A stretch of 64,000 nucleotides of DNA from Planobispora rosea (GTDB taxonomy: Bacteria > Actinomycetota > Actinomycetes > Streptosporangiales > Streptosporangiaceae), in assembly GCF_014648175.1 (NCBI RefSeq), contig NZ_BMQP01000005.1, positions 124,001 to 188,000 of the forward strand, given 5' to 3'. Below, piece after piece: positions 7,648 through 16,356 of this stretch (the stretch's first letter is position 1; every line of letters begins with the position of its first letter). The notes under the pieces are model-generated. The model ran no database searches. It was not told the DNA's origin and saw only the letters and a list, made by a program, of their open reading frames with translations. The position numbers were made by a program, and so were the translations under genes.

Positions 7648-8619
7648 TCACCATGAGCCGAGTGCGCCGCCCCGGCCCGCCTTGCTCGCCAGCAACGGGG
7701 AGTGCTTCCGCAGCCGGGTGATCTGCCACCCCAGGTCCGGCGGTGCGCCGGTGCGGCCGGCGGCGCCGTAGTGGGCGGCGAGCAGGTCTTTGACCCCGAT
7801 GAACAACCACGCCCAGAACACCGGTCGCACCAGGTGCCATTCGAGGTCGGACAGGGCGCGCACCTCGTCATAGCCCCGCAGGACGCCGTCCTGGTACCCG
7901 CGCCAGGACAGTGCGAAGTCGGCCACCTGGAAGGTGTGGTGCGTCGCCTCGAAGTCGAGCACGCCGGTCAGCCGCCCGTCGTCGAACAGCAGGTTCCAGG
8001 GGGCGAAGTCGCCGTGGATCACGCTGCGGGGGGCATCCGGGACGGGGTTGTCGGCGAACCATCCCACCGCCGCGTCACGGCAGGCCCGCAGCATCCGCCC
8101 CTCGGCCGGACAGGCCAGCTCGTGCGCCCGCAGCCAGTGCTCCAGCTCCGGGTCCGCCACCCGCTCCGCGGGACCGGTGAAACCACCCCGCTGGTCGGCG
8201 ATGCCGGTGTCCGCCGCGGCCTCGTGGAACTCGGCGAGCAACCGGCCGCGGGCGTGCTCCTCGGCCGGCCTGTCCGCATCGGCCGGCCGTACGGACTCGC
8301 CGGGCAACCGGTGGAACAGCACCCACACGCCGTCAGGCCCGGCCAGCGGCTCCTCCACCGGTTCGGGAGTCGGCCAGCCCTGCGCCCGCAGCGCCGCCGC
8401 GACACGCAACGGGTAACGCCAGTCGGGAAAGGCCGCCGCGCCGAAGTACTTCACCACGCACGCCGCGCCGCCCCGCGTCGCCTCCCATGTGCCGGCCGCC
8501 CGGTCGCCCAGCACCCGGCCGGGCGTCAGCCGCCAGCGTGAGCACACCTCGGGATCGATCCCGCGCCCCACCGGCGTCCACGCCCCACCGGCCGCCCCGG
8601 CCTCCACCGCGTCAGTCAC
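7648..8619 (-). CDS. Aminoglycoside phosphotransferase (APH)-fold kinase
   Basis: 323-residue protein with the APH/choline-kinase fold. The Brenner catalytic loop HGDFAPWN is at residues 202-209 (catalytic D204, metal ligand N209), followed by the DFG-equivalent LDFEA at 221-225; the ATP-binding N-lobe lysine is likely in CVVKYFG near 57. Such proteins phosphorylate small molecules (homoserine, choline, sugars, or antibiotics). No resistance role can be inferred. The start is a GTG at 8619, preceded by GGGGAG. It is convergent with the MFS exporter, with only 30 bases between. Confidence 0.8.
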   Translation of the reverse strand: MTDAVEAGAAGGAWTPVGRGIDPEVCSRWRLTPGRVLGDRAAGTWEATRGGAACVVKYFGAAAFPDWRYPLRVAAALRAQGWPTPEPVEEPLAGPDGVWVLFHRLPGESVRPADADRPAEEHARGRLLAEFHEAAADTGIADQRGGFTGPAERVADPELEHWLRAHELACPAEGRMLRACRDAAVGWFADNPVPDAPRSVIHGDFAPWNLLFDDGRLTGVLDFEATHHTFQVADFALSWRGYQDGVLRGYDEVRALSDLEWHLVRPVFWAWLFIGVKDLLAAHYGAAGRTGAPPDLGWQITRLRKHSPLLASKAGRGGALGSW

Positions 8620-9362
8620 CCGTCACGCTCCCCGCTTACGGTTCCTCCCCGGTGGTCCCCCGCGGCCTCACCGCCCCTGCTCGGCCGGGACAAGGCCCCG
8701 ATCATGCCGCAGGATCACAGGCCGATGCCGGAAAACATGCTCAAGCTTATGACCTGACCTCACACTGGCGCGGTGTCCCAAACCGAGCTCAGCGAGATCG
8801 AATTCTCCGCCACATCGAGCATCTGGCGCGCACGATCGTCGACACGGCAGCCGGTGAAGGATGGCTCACCCTCGCCGACGTCTCCCGTGAAACCAGCCCT
8901 CTTCAGCGAGCAGTGATCGAAACCGCCCGTCACAGGTCTACCCGGTCACTCCGCTGCCGGCCCAAGTGGTCTTGACCCGCCGGGGATGGCTCACCCCCAT
9001 GACCCTGCCCCCCGCCAGTGCCCGGAGACTGGGGGCGACTCGACCCACCTACCAAACGCTCCCCAGGAATCCTGATGCCTCCGGCAGGAGCACTCCACCC
9101 GCGGAATGATCGAACGACTCCGGGCCGTCCCCGCCGAGTCCCTTGCTGGGATGATCCATGAAGAAGCTGCATGTCCCTTCGGAGAAGACGCCCATATGGA
9201 TCACATGGAGATCACCATCGGTCGGAACGAGCAGTCCGATCATGTTCTGAACAGCCGGAACCCCGGCGAGCAGCAGAGCGAACGGCCCTGAACGAGCCTG
9301 GAGGCCGTTCGGGGGCCTACGGAGCGTCAGAAAGCCATGTCGTATGCGGCAGACTCGCCATT
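8620..9362. other. Gene-poor, decayed-looking accessory stretch
   Basis: 743 bases with lower GC and weak codon bias between the APH-fold gene and the DUF6193-like gene. Several short frames look partly natural (a plus-strand frame ending at 8975 that includes RILRHIEHLARTIVD, and a minus-strand frame 9049-9243 with MGVFSEGTCSFFMDHPS), but none has a convincing start, ribosome site and full-length domain. The minus-strand piece vaguely recalls Imm1-type immunity proteins; this is a weak impression. I regard the region as gene remnants. Confidence 0.4.
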
Positions 9363-10097
9363 GTGACGACGTTCCCAGACCCGGCCGATCTCTATCCCGA
9401 TGTGGCAGCTAAGGGAAGTCTGGCCGCAGCCCTTCAGGAAGTGGCTGAGGAGCATGGATTCGTACTCGGTGCTGCGGCGGCCGACGACACGCAGCCACTG
9501 CTCTATGCCAGCGTTCCCGGCGCGACGCCGCTTCGCGAAGACCTCGGTGTCAGTGCCGGCCGCATCAGTCGATATTGGCTGATCAATGGCTGGGGCCAAG
9601 GCACACCTTTGATCTCCGGCCAGACGTGGGAGCTGTCTGAGGTTGCCAAGGTCGCACGGGAGTGGCGAAACGGGACGCCACTACGCGATATTCAACAATC
9701 GGCATCCTTCGTCGAACTAACCTATCTGGCCGAGGCCGCCGAGCAGGGGCCGGCGCAACTGGTGTCGGCGCAGTGGGAGTGGGTGCGGCAGGATGCGGAA
9801 GAGGCACCATGGCCCGAATACCGCACGCTGGTCGAAGCTGCCTACGCCGAGCCCAGGCTACGGCAGTTGTTTCCGTACGTGAGCCACTGGTTACTGCGAT
9901 TCTCGACGACCACGGGGGCACCGTTCTCACCCGACGTGGTGTGTCTGCACGTCGGCAAGGGCGGCTACGTCGTCAAGGCGTCTTCGTATGGACCGTCACT
10001 AGGGGAAACCGCCAGCCCTGAGGAGGCGGTAGCGCTGGCTGCCAGGCACCTGCCGGCCGACATCGGGCCAGCCGTGGCCGGAGCGTATGGGAAGTAG
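9363..10097 (+). CDS. DUF6193-like protein
   Basis: 244-residue soluble protein resembling actinomycete proteins grouped as DUF6193 (pattern: LYPDVAAKGSLAAALQEVAEE near the N-terminus, a central helix-rich part with EWVRQDAEE, and a C-terminal segment VCLHVGKGGYVVKAS). The assignment is from memory of the pattern and was not searched. GTG 9363 is the best in-frame start; no strong ribosome site is visible. Base composition and codon use are less GC-biased than neighbours (including a TTA codon at 9891), suggesting recent acquisition. These proteins often occur in variable accessory regions; function unknown. Confidence 0.55.
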   Translation: MTTFPDPADLYPDVAAKGSLAAALQEVAEEHGFVLGAAAADDTQPLLYASVPGATPLREDLGVSAGRISRYWLINGWGQGTPLISGQTWELSEVAKVAREWRNGTPLRDIQQSASFVELTYLAEAAEQGPAQLVSAQWEWVRQDAEEAPWPEYRTLVEAAYAEPRLRQLFPYVSHWLLRFSTTTGAPFSPDVVCLHVGKGGYVVKASSYGPSLGETASPEEAVALAARHLPADIGPAVAGAYGK

Positions 10098-10266
10098 TGC
10101 GCCATTCCACGGCAAAGGTATCGATATCCGACGGTCACGGGTTCGGGCGCTGCGGGGAGTGCGATCACATGAGTTTCGTCCGGCCCCCATCACCTCGCAG
10201 AGCAAGACCAAGGCATGTTCAGGGCACATGGCGTCGTGGTCGCGTACGGGGTGGCGAGAAGCGCCG

Positions 10267-10317
10267 AGAGCCCGCGCCGCAGGTCAGCGGGGGTTCCGCT
10301 GCTGCGGCGCGGGCTCT
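10267..10317. terminator. Strong hairpin downstream of rtcB
   Basis: Perfect 16-base arms (10267-10282 and 10302-10317; outer sequence AGAGCCCGCGCCGCAG) with an inner CAGCGG/CCGCTG stem. It begins 10 bases beyond the rtcB stop on the minus strand and also follows the DUF6193-like gene on the plus strand. There is no T-run, as is usual for actinomycete terminators. Confidence 0.75.
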
Positions 10318-10326
10318 CTGAGCGGA

Positions 10327-11514
10327 TCAGCCCTTGATGCAGATGAGCTGGCGCAGGTGGGCGACGACCTCGACCAGGTCGGACTGGGCCGCCATGACCG
10401 ACTCGATGTCCTTGTAGGCGGCGGGGATCTCGTCGATCACCCCGGTGTCCTTACGGCACTCGACACCCGCGGTCTGGGCCTTGAAGTCGTCCAGGCTGAA
10501 GGTCTTCCGCGCCTTGTTCCGGCTCATCCGGCGACCGGCACCGTGCGAGGCGGAGTTGAACGCCGCGGCGTTCCCCAGGCCCTTCACGATGTAGGTGCCG
10601 GTCGCCATCGAGCCGGGGATGATGCCGAACTCGCCGGAACCCGCGCGGATCGCGCCCTTGCGGGTGACGAGCACATCCACGTCGTCGTAGCGCTCCTCGG
10701 CCACGTAGTTGTGGTGGCAGGAGATCGGCTGCTCGAAGGTGATGTTCGGGAGGTGGCGCCGGAGCACGTCGCAGACCAGGGCCATCATGACGGCCCGGTT
10801 GCGGCGCGCGTAGTCCTGCGCCCAGAACAGGTCCCGCCGGTAGGCGTCCATCTGCGGCGTGCCCCCGAGGAACACCGCGAGGTCCCGGTCCGGCAGATCC
10901 TGGTTGTGCGGCAGGCCCCGTGCCACCTCGATGTGACGGTCGGCCAGTTCCTTGCCGATGTTGCGCGACCCGGAGTGCAGCACCACCCAGACCACGCCCT
11001 CGTCGTCGGCGCAGACCTCCAGGAAGTGGTTGCCGCCCCCGAGGGTGCCCATCTGCACCGCGGCCTTCTCCCGCTTGCCGTGTACGGACGGGTCCAGCGC
11101 GTCGAAGCCCTTCCAGAACTCCGTCCAGCCGGCGCTCTTGAGCCCGTGCAGCTTCGCCGGATCGACCGGCAGCTTGTGGTGCCCGAATCCGACCGGAACC
11201 GCCTGCTCCAGCTTGGAGCGCAGGTAGCGCAGGTTGTCGGGCAGGTTCTCGACCTTGTAGGAGGTCCTCACCGCGGTCATTCCGCAGCCGATGTCCACGC
11301 CCACCGCCGCCGGCGAGACCGCGTCCCGCATGGCGATGACCGAGCCGACCGTGGCGCCCTTGCCGTGGTGCACGTCCGGCATCACCGCGACGCCGTGCAC
11401 CCACGGCATCCCGGCCACGTTGCGCAGCTGCTGCATGACGTTCGGCTCGACCTCGTCGGGGTCGGCCCACATGCGGATTGGCGCCCGGCCACCTGTCACC
11501 TCGTTGTACGTCAT
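10327..11514 (-). CDS. rtcB: RtcB-type RNA-splicing ligase
   Basis: 395-residue GTP- and Mn-dependent RNA ligase that joins 2',3'-cyclic phosphate or 3'-phosphate RNA ends to 5'-OH ends. Metal-binding residues lie in VGVDIGCGM (D74, C77), GGGNHFLEV (N162, H163), LHSGSRN (H180) and SCHHNYV (H267/H268); the guanylylated histidine is expected in SASHGAGRRMSR (H324). All expected motifs are present. ATG 11514 follows a good GGGGAGG site. No RtcA cyclase, RtcR regulator or archease is adjacent, so it stands alone, as in many actinobacteria; it probably repairs stress- or toxin-cleaved RNA (inference). Confidence 0.95.
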   Translation of the reverse strand: MTYNEVTGGRAPIRMWADPDEVEPNVMQQLRNVAGMPWVHGVAVMPDVHHGKGATVGSVIAMRDAVSPAAVGVDIGCGMTAVRTSYKVENLPDNLRYLRSKLEQAVPVGFGHHKLPVDPAKLHGLKSAGWTEFWKGFDALDPSVHGKREKAAVQMGTLGGGNHFLEVCADDEGVVWVVLHSGSRNIGKELADRHIEVARGLPHNQDLPDRDLAVFLGGTPQMDAYRRDLFWAQDYARRNRAVMMALVCDVLRRHLPNITFEQPISCHHNYVAEERYDDVDVLVTRKGAIRAGSGEFGIIPGSMATGTYIVKGLGNAAAFNSASHGAGRRMSRNKARKTFSLDDFKAQTAGVECRKDTGVIDEIPAAYKDIESVMAAQSDLVEVVAHLRQLICIKG

Positions 11515-11658
11515 CCCTGCGTCGCCTCCCCTCCGGTCGATCAGTTGCGAACGCGCTCAATGACGCCAGAAACCCCACAGACCACGCAACCGAATTACGT
11601 ACCCCCAGTTCAGGTGAACAGCCACGGCGCCGCGAACCTTCCCGTACGGCCGGCGTCC

Positions 11659-11689
11659 CCGTACGGCCGCACCGGGCCCGGCCGTACGG
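11659..11689 (-). terminator. Hairpin after GNAT gene
   Basis: Perfect 11-base arms CCGTACGGCCG (11659-11669) and CGGCCGTACGG (11679-11689), starting 4 bases beyond the GNAT stop codon at 11694. The CCGTACGG motif recurs several times in this spacer. Confidence 0.6.
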
Positions 11690-11693
11690 CCGT

Positions 11694-12185
11694 TCACCCT
11701 CCGGTTCGGGGGTCCGTCTGCAGCGACAGGGACATGGGAACGAATCCCCGTGCCCGGTAGAAACGGATGGCACCGGAATTCGCGGCGTATGCCGACACGA
11801 CGGCCCGGTTCGCGCCCTTTTCCCTGGCCCAGTCGAGAAACCGGTCCGCGAGCCGCTCGCCCACTCCCCGGCCCCGCCATTCCTCCGCCACCCGCATGCT
11901 CACGAGATCGGCCACCACCGCCTCCGGGCGCACCGCGTCGGGCGCCCTCATCTGGCCGGTGAGATGGCCGATCAGAAGCCCGTCGGGCGTTCCGAGACGC
12001 GCCGTGAGCGCCAGGCGTCCGGGGTCGTCCACCATCATTGTGTAGTAATCCCGGCCGTCCCGTTCCGGCCATTCCACGTCCACGAACGGATCTCGCCTTC
12101 CACCGTCCTCCCGGAACAGCGCGCCAGCGGAAAGCATCAGGCCGGGAACGTCTTCTGCGGTCGCGGCCGAAATGAAGAACTCCAT
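11694..12185 (-). CDS. GNAT-family N-acetyltransferase
   Basis: 163-residue acyltransferase of the GNAT superfamily. The acetyl-CoA pyrophosphate-binding segment WRGRGVGERLADRFL (motif A, R/Q-x-x-G-x-G/A) is near residues 104-118 and the later AANSGAIRFYRARGFVPM matches motif B with the family tyrosine. It transfers an acetyl group from acetyl-CoA to an amine of unknown identity. Transcribed alone; the upstream spacer contains a strikingly AT-rich element (12206-12235). Confidence 0.85.
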   Translation of the reverse strand: MEFFISAATAEDVPGLMLSAGALFREDGGRRDPFVDVEWPERDGRDYYTMMVDDPGRLALTARLGTPDGLLIGHLTGQMRAPDAVRPEAVVADLVSMRVAEEWRGRGVGERLADRFLDWAREKGANRAVVSAYAANSGAIRFYRARGFVPMSLSLQTDPRTGG

Positions 12186-12205
12186 AAACCCGATGCTATT
12201 CTCCG

Positions 12206-12235
12206 CAATTAATCATGTAAATTTATTAATTAATC
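12206..12235. promoter_or_regulatory. AT-rich palindromic element upstream of GNAT gene
   Basis: About 30 bases of nearly pure A/T with repeated ATTAAT and the palindromes TAAATTTA and TTAATTAA, in the only spacer upstream of the GNAT gene. In this GC-rich genome such a patch suggests a promoter or a binding site for an AT-preferring protein such as Lsr2. Confidence 0.4.
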
Positions 12236-12285
12236 GGGGACCGATGAGGCCGGGATCCGGGAGGCGTTCCGCCCACGGACAATGC

Positions 12286-12327
12286 GGACGGCGTCCCGCC
12301 CACGTCGACGTGGGCGGGACGCCGTCC
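12286..12327. terminator. 42-base perfect palindrome, probable terminator
   Basis: A fully self-complementary 42-base sequence with no spacer, centred at 12306/12307 (core CCCACGTCGACGTGGG). It lies 55 bases beyond the stop of the FG-GAP gene on the minus strand and would form a very stable hairpin. Confidence 0.65.
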
Positions 12328-12382
12328 CGGCCCTCTCGGCTGCTCGGGCGCGGATCACGCAGATGCCGGCGCCCTTGGCCGT

Positions 12383-13972
12383 TCAGCGGAGAGGGGCTCC
12401 GAACTGCCCGGCCGCCTGCGGGGTGGCCGGGCGCTGGAGGGTCAGGTTGGAGTCGGGGTCGAGACCGCCGGGGCCGATGATCGGGTCCTTGCCGTAGACG
12501 ACGTTGACCTGGCCGTGGTCGGCTCCGGTGGCGCCGCTGACGTTCTCCCCCGGCACCCCGGCCGCCAGGTCGGCCTCACCGTTGTCGTCGTAGTCACCGG
12601 CGGCGAGGGCGGCACCGAACCGGTCACCCTGCTCGGCGTTGGCTCCCAGGGAGATCTGAACGAAGAACTGCTGGCGGTCCACCCCGAGCGCGGGGTCGTC
12701 GGGAGAGTTCTGGCCGTCGTTCTCGCCGTACAGGACGTTGACTCCGCCGACGTCGGCACGGTTGTCCACCTCGCGGTCCTCTTCGGGCACGCCGATGGCC
12801 AGGTCGTCCTGGTTGTCGCTGTTGAAGTCCCCGGCCGCCAGCGCGGCGCCGAAGTGGTCGCCCGGATCGGACGCCTCCGAGACGCCGGGTGAGTTCTGGC
12901 TCCACAACTGGGTGCGGGCGATGTTCAGCCCGCCGGAGGTCCCGTAGAGGACGTGGACCACGCCCGAGCCGCCGTTCTCACCGGGGGCGCCGATGGCCAG
13001 GTCGTCGGGGCCGCCGTCGAAGTCGCCGACCGCCAGCGCGGTGCCGACGGCGTCCTCGGCCTCCCGCCCTCCGGGCAGCGTGCCCTGGGCCCACAGCTGG
13101 TCGTCGGCTCCGGTCAGCGGGATGGGGGTACCGCCGTAGAAGACGTTCACCTCACCACCGGGGTCGACGCTGCCCGGCTGGTCCGCCGGGGCTCCCACGG
13201 CCAGGTCGTCGAAGCTGTCGCCGTCGAAGTTGCCCGTCGCCACGGCGGTCCCGAAGCGGTCGAAGGCGGCCGCGGTGCCCTCGACCAGGCTCTCGTCCTG
13301 GTGCAGGCGGCGCGTGTTGTCCAGCACGCCGCCCTCGAAGTGGAGCACGTCGACCGCGCCCGCGTCGACCACGGTGAGGTCCTCCCCCGGGCCGCCCACC
13401 GCGAGGTCGGAGCCGGAGCGGCCGAATCGCCCGACCCCGAGCGCCGCACCCCACCGGTCCCCGGCCTCGACCTCGGCCAGTCCCAGCTGCGCGCCGACCG
13501 GGTCCAGGGTGATCGCGGCGTTGAGGTTGAGGAGGGTGCCCGTGCCGCCGATCAGGATGTGGACCATCCCGGAGTCGGCCTGGTCACCGGCGATCTCGTC
13601 GTCGTCCTCGAAGGGGACCCCGATCACCAGTTCCGATCCGGCCCCGGACAGGAAGTCCCCCACGGCCAGGGAGGCGCCGAAGCGGTCTCCCGCCTCGGCG
13701 GCGCTGCCGAGGTTCCCGGAGTTCTGGGTGATGGTCTGCACCCCGCCGGAGCCCGGACCGTCCGGGCCTCCGTAGAAGATCCGTACCACTCCGGCGTCCG
13801 GGACGCCCCCCAGGTCCTCCAGCGGGGAGGCCACGACGAGGTCGGCGAACCCGTCGAAGTCGAAGTCGCCGACACCGCGAACGGCGTCGGCGGCGGCTGG
13901 GCCGGGGACGGTGAGCGCGGATACCGCGAGGGATGCGGCCGCGAGCGCGGCCGTGCATCGGGCAGAGAACAT
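12383..13972 (-). CDS. Secreted FG-GAP repeat (integrin-alpha-like beta-propeller) protein
   Basis: 529-residue exported protein. A Sec-type signal peptide spans about residues 1-29 (MFSARC, hydrophobic core, PAAADA cleavage region). The mature part is built of about seven FG-GAP repeats, each with a pattern like GDRFGASLAVGDF followed by a DxDxDG/DxNxDG-type calcium loop (DFDFDGFADL, NFDGDSFDDL, DFNSDNQDDL, DYDDNGEADL), then a VxVxYG strand. This predicts a calcium-binding beta-propeller at the cell surface or outside. No enzymatic domain is fused. ATG 13972 has GGAGG 5-6 bases upstream. Monocistronic, ending at a strong palindrome. Confidence 0.9.
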   Translation of the reverse strand: MFSARCTAALAAASLAVSALTVPGPAAADAVRGVGDFDFDGFADLVVASPLEDLGGVPDAGVVRIFYGGPDGPGSGGVQTITQNSGNLGSAAEAGDRFGASLAVGDFLSGAGSELVIGVPFEDDDEIAGDQADSGMVHILIGGTGTLLNLNAAITLDPVGAQLGLAEVEAGDRWGAALGVGRFGRSGSDLAVGGPGEDLTVVDAGAVDVLHFEGGVLDNTRRLHQDESLVEGTAAAFDRFGTAVATGNFDGDSFDDLAVGAPADQPGSVDPGGEVNVFYGGTPIPLTGADDQLWAQGTLPGGREAEDAVGTALAVGDFDGGPDDLAIGAPGENGGSGVVHVLYGTSGGLNIARTQLWSQNSPGVSEASDPGDHFGAALAAGDFNSDNQDDLAIGVPEEDREVDNRADVGGVNVLYGENDGQNSPDDPALGVDRQQFFVQISLGANAEQGDRFGAALAAGDYDDNGEADLAAGVPGENVSGATGADHGQVNVVYGKDPIIGPGGLDPDSNLTLQRPATPQAAGQFGAPLR

Positions 13973-14230
13973 GCGTACCTCCGATGGCAGATGTCCCGGG
14001 CCCCGCGCCATCCCACCAACCGGCCGGGCCCGCCTCCAGGTCCTTGTGCGCACACCGGGCGAGCGGAAATGCCTTGCGGAATCCCCCGCGGCCTCTCTCA
14101 CGCCGGAAAACGCACATGTCGTACGGCACACGTGACGGACAGTGCACGTACTGGACACTCAACGTATACGAGTCGATACTCTCCGTATCAGAGGGGGTGT
14201 CCCATATCGGGGCGAACGTTCGGCGCGGTG

Positions 14231-15109
14231 TCAGGAGGCGGCGACGCCGGTGCCCTGGGCGAGCAGGAGGACGACGTCGAGCCCGGCCACGGCGACGGCG
14301 ACGGCGAACGGGACCCGGGGCGAGCGGCGCCCCAGGGACAGGCCCGCGAGGGCGATCACGCAGGCGGCGGCCAGGGCGGCCCAGCCTCCTGCGGCGGGCG
14401 GGCCCGGAGGGGCGAGGACGAGCAGGCCGGTCGCCAGCAGGAGCGGGAGCGGGACCAGCGCGCGGACCCGGCCGGGGCCGAGCCGCTGCGGCCAGCCGCG
14501 TACTCCGGTGGCGAGGTCGTCGGAGATGTCGGGCAGCACGTTGGCCAGGTGCGCCCCGCAGCCGAGCAGCGCCCCGGCCAGGACGGCCCACCAGGCGGGC
14601 CAGGGCTGTCCGGGCAGGCCGAGCGCGACGAACGCGGGAAGCGAACCGAACCCCACCGCGTACGGGGCCCAGGACAGGGCGGTCGCCTTCAGGCCGAGGT
14701 CGTAGGCCCACGCGGCGGCGACGCCGACCAGGTGGACGGTCCCGGCCGCCGTGCCGGAGGCGAAGGAGAGCGGCACGCAGAGCACCAGGGCGACGACCGC
14801 GGCGGTCCACACCGTCCGCGCGCTCACCGCGCCACCGACGATCGGTTTGTCCGTCCGCTCGGCCGTACGGTCCCGCCCGGCGTCCACGGCGTCGTTGCAC
14901 CAGCCGACGGAGAGCTGCCCGGTCAGCACGGCGGCGGCCACCAGGACGCACCCCGCCGCGTCACGCCCGCTCGCCACGGCCAGGGCGGTCGTCAGGACGG
15001 TGACCGCGGCGGTCGGCCCGGGGTGGCAGGCTCGCACCAGCCCGAGGATCGCCGTCGCTCCGGGAAGAGTACGGCGGGGAGACCCGCTCGTCGTCACAGA
15101 GCCGATCAT
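14231..15109 (-). CDS. UbiA-family prenyltransferase
   Basis: 292-residue membrane prenyltransferase with about eight to nine helices. The first aspartate-rich motif NDAVDAGRD is at residues 72-80 and the second, DISDD, at 194-198; both bind the Mg-prenyl diphosphate. It transfers an isoprenoid chain to an aromatic acceptor. It is divergent from a type III PKS, methyltransferase and hydroxylase operon, so the acceptor is probably the resorcinol/hydroquinone made there, as in the agq cluster of Actinoplanes missouriensis (my recollection). A role in menaquinone synthesis is less likely given the context. ATG 15109 was chosen. Confidence 0.85.
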   Translation of the reverse strand: MIGSVTTSGSPRRTLPGATAILGLVRACHPGPTAAVTVLTTALAVASGRDAAGCVLVAAAVLTGQLSVGWCNDAVDAGRDRTAERTDKPIVGGAVSARTVWTAAVVALVLCVPLSFASGTAAGTVHLVGVAAAWAYDLGLKATALSWAPYAVGFGSLPAFVALGLPGQPWPAWWAVLAGALLGCGAHLANVLPDISDDLATGVRGWPQRLGPGRVRALVPLPLLLATGLLVLAPPGPPAAGGWAALAAACVIALAGLSLGRRSPRVPFAVAVAVAGLDVVLLLAQGTGVAAS

Positions 15110-15273
15110 AGAGCGCCGTACGGCGGCGCCGGAGAACCCCCGTGCGCCCCTCGCCGTACCGGCGCCGCCGGATGTGCGGCGAGGGGCGGAGAGGATGGGG
15201 GCGGGGAGGCATGAGGCCCGGCCGGAGGGGCACAGAGCGGGTGTTCCGTCGTCCGTGATCAGGGAGTGTCCAG

Positions 15274-16347
15274 ATGAGCCGTATCGCCGCGGTCCGGGGG
15301 GCGCTCCCGCCCAACCGCCACACCCAGGAAGAGATCGCGGACGCGTTCGCCCGGATGTGCCTGCCCGAGGGGGCCGATCGGAGGCTGCTCGACCGGCTGT
15401 ACGCGAGCGCGCAGGTCGGGTACCGGCACCTGAGCCTGCCACTCGACCGGTACGACAAGCTGGACGGCTTCGGAGCGGCCAACGACGCCTTCATCGAAGC
15501 AGGCGTCGAGCTGGGGGCGGAGGCCGTCACGAGCGCGCTGGAGGCGGCGGGGCTGGCGCCGCACGACGTGGACATGATCATGTGCACGTCCGTGACGGGC
15601 ATCGCCGCGCCCTCGCTGGAGGCCCGGCTGGCCGGGCGGATCGGGCTGCGTCCCGATGTCAAGCGGGTGCCGGTGTTCGGGCTGGGATGCGTGGCGGGGG
15701 CCGCCGGGATCGCCCGGGTCCATGACTACCTGCGTGGCTGGCCGGACCACGTGGCCGTGCTGCTCTCGGTCGAGCTGTGCTCCCTGACCCTGCAGCGCGA
15801 GGACGCCTCCGTCGCCAACATGGTGGCGGGGGCGCTGTTCGGCGACGGTGCCGCCGCCGTGGTGCTCTGCGGCGAAGAGCGGCGCCCGCGGGAGCGGGGA
15901 TTACCCGGCGCCCCGGGGCCGGTCGTGGTGGCGACCCGCAGTCACCTGTACCCCGGCTCCGGGCAGATGATGGGCTGGGAGGTGGGCGACACCGGCTTCC
16001 GGGTGGTGCTCGACGCGGGCGTCCCCGATGTCGTGCGCACCTATCTCGCCGACGACGTGCACGGTTTCCTCGCCGACCACGGCCTGACCGCCGCCGACGT
16101 CACGGCCTGGGTCTGCCACCCCGGCGGCCCGAAGGTGCTGGAGGCGGTCGCCGAGACGCTGGAGCTGCCGCCCGGCGCGCTGGACGTCACCTGGCGCTCG
16201 CTGGCCGAGGTGGGCAACCTCTCCTCCGCGTCGGTGCTGCACGTCCTGCGGGACACACTCGCCCTCCGGCCGCCGCCGGGGACACCGGGCCTGATCATCG
16301 CGATGGGCCCGGGCTTCTGCTCCGAACTCGTGCTGCTGCGCTGGTAG
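15274..16347 (+). CDS. Type III polyketide synthase (alkylresorcinol-synthase type)
   Basis: 357-residue chalcone/stilbene synthase-fold enzyme. The catalytic triad is present: C139 in FGLGCVAGA, H282 in WVCHPGGP and N315 in AEVGNLSSAS. It probably extends a fatty acyl starter with malonyl or methylmalonyl units to an alkylresorcinol or alkylpyrone, like SrsA of Streptomyces griseus. ATG 15274 has AGGGAG 7 bases upstream. First gene of an operon with an ICMT-like methyltransferase and an FAD hydroxylase. Codon 210 is a TTA leucine (15901-15903), which in streptomycete-like bacteria would tie production to the bldA developmental tRNA. Confidence 0.92.
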   Translation: MSRIAAVRGALPPNRHTQEEIADAFARMCLPEGADRRLLDRLYASAQVGYRHLSLPLDRYDKLDGFGAANDAFIEAGVELGAEAVTSALEAAGLAPHDVDMIMCTSVTGIAAPSLEARLAGRIGLRPDVKRVPVFGLGCVAGAAGIARVHDYLRGWPDHVAVLLSVELCSLTLQREDASVANMVAGALFGDGAAAVVLCGEERRPRERGLPGAPGPVVVATRSHLYPGSGQMMGWEVGDTGFRVVLDAGVPDVVRTYLADDVHGFLADHGLTAADVTAWVCHPGGPKVLEAVAETLELPPGALDVTWRSLAEVGNLSSASVLHVLRDTLALRPPPGTPGLIIAMGPGFCSELVLLRW

Positions 16348-16356
16348 GGGGTCGCC

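Noticed and set aside
7648..8619. Aminoglycoside resistance gene
   Set aside because: Only the general kinase fold is evident; many members of this family act on other small molecules and there is no resistance context.
14231..15109. Menaquinone biosynthesis prenyltransferase (MenA/UbiA housekeeping)
   Set aside because: The gene faces a type III PKS operon with a hydroxylase and methyltransferase, which fits a secondary-metabolite prenyltransferase better.
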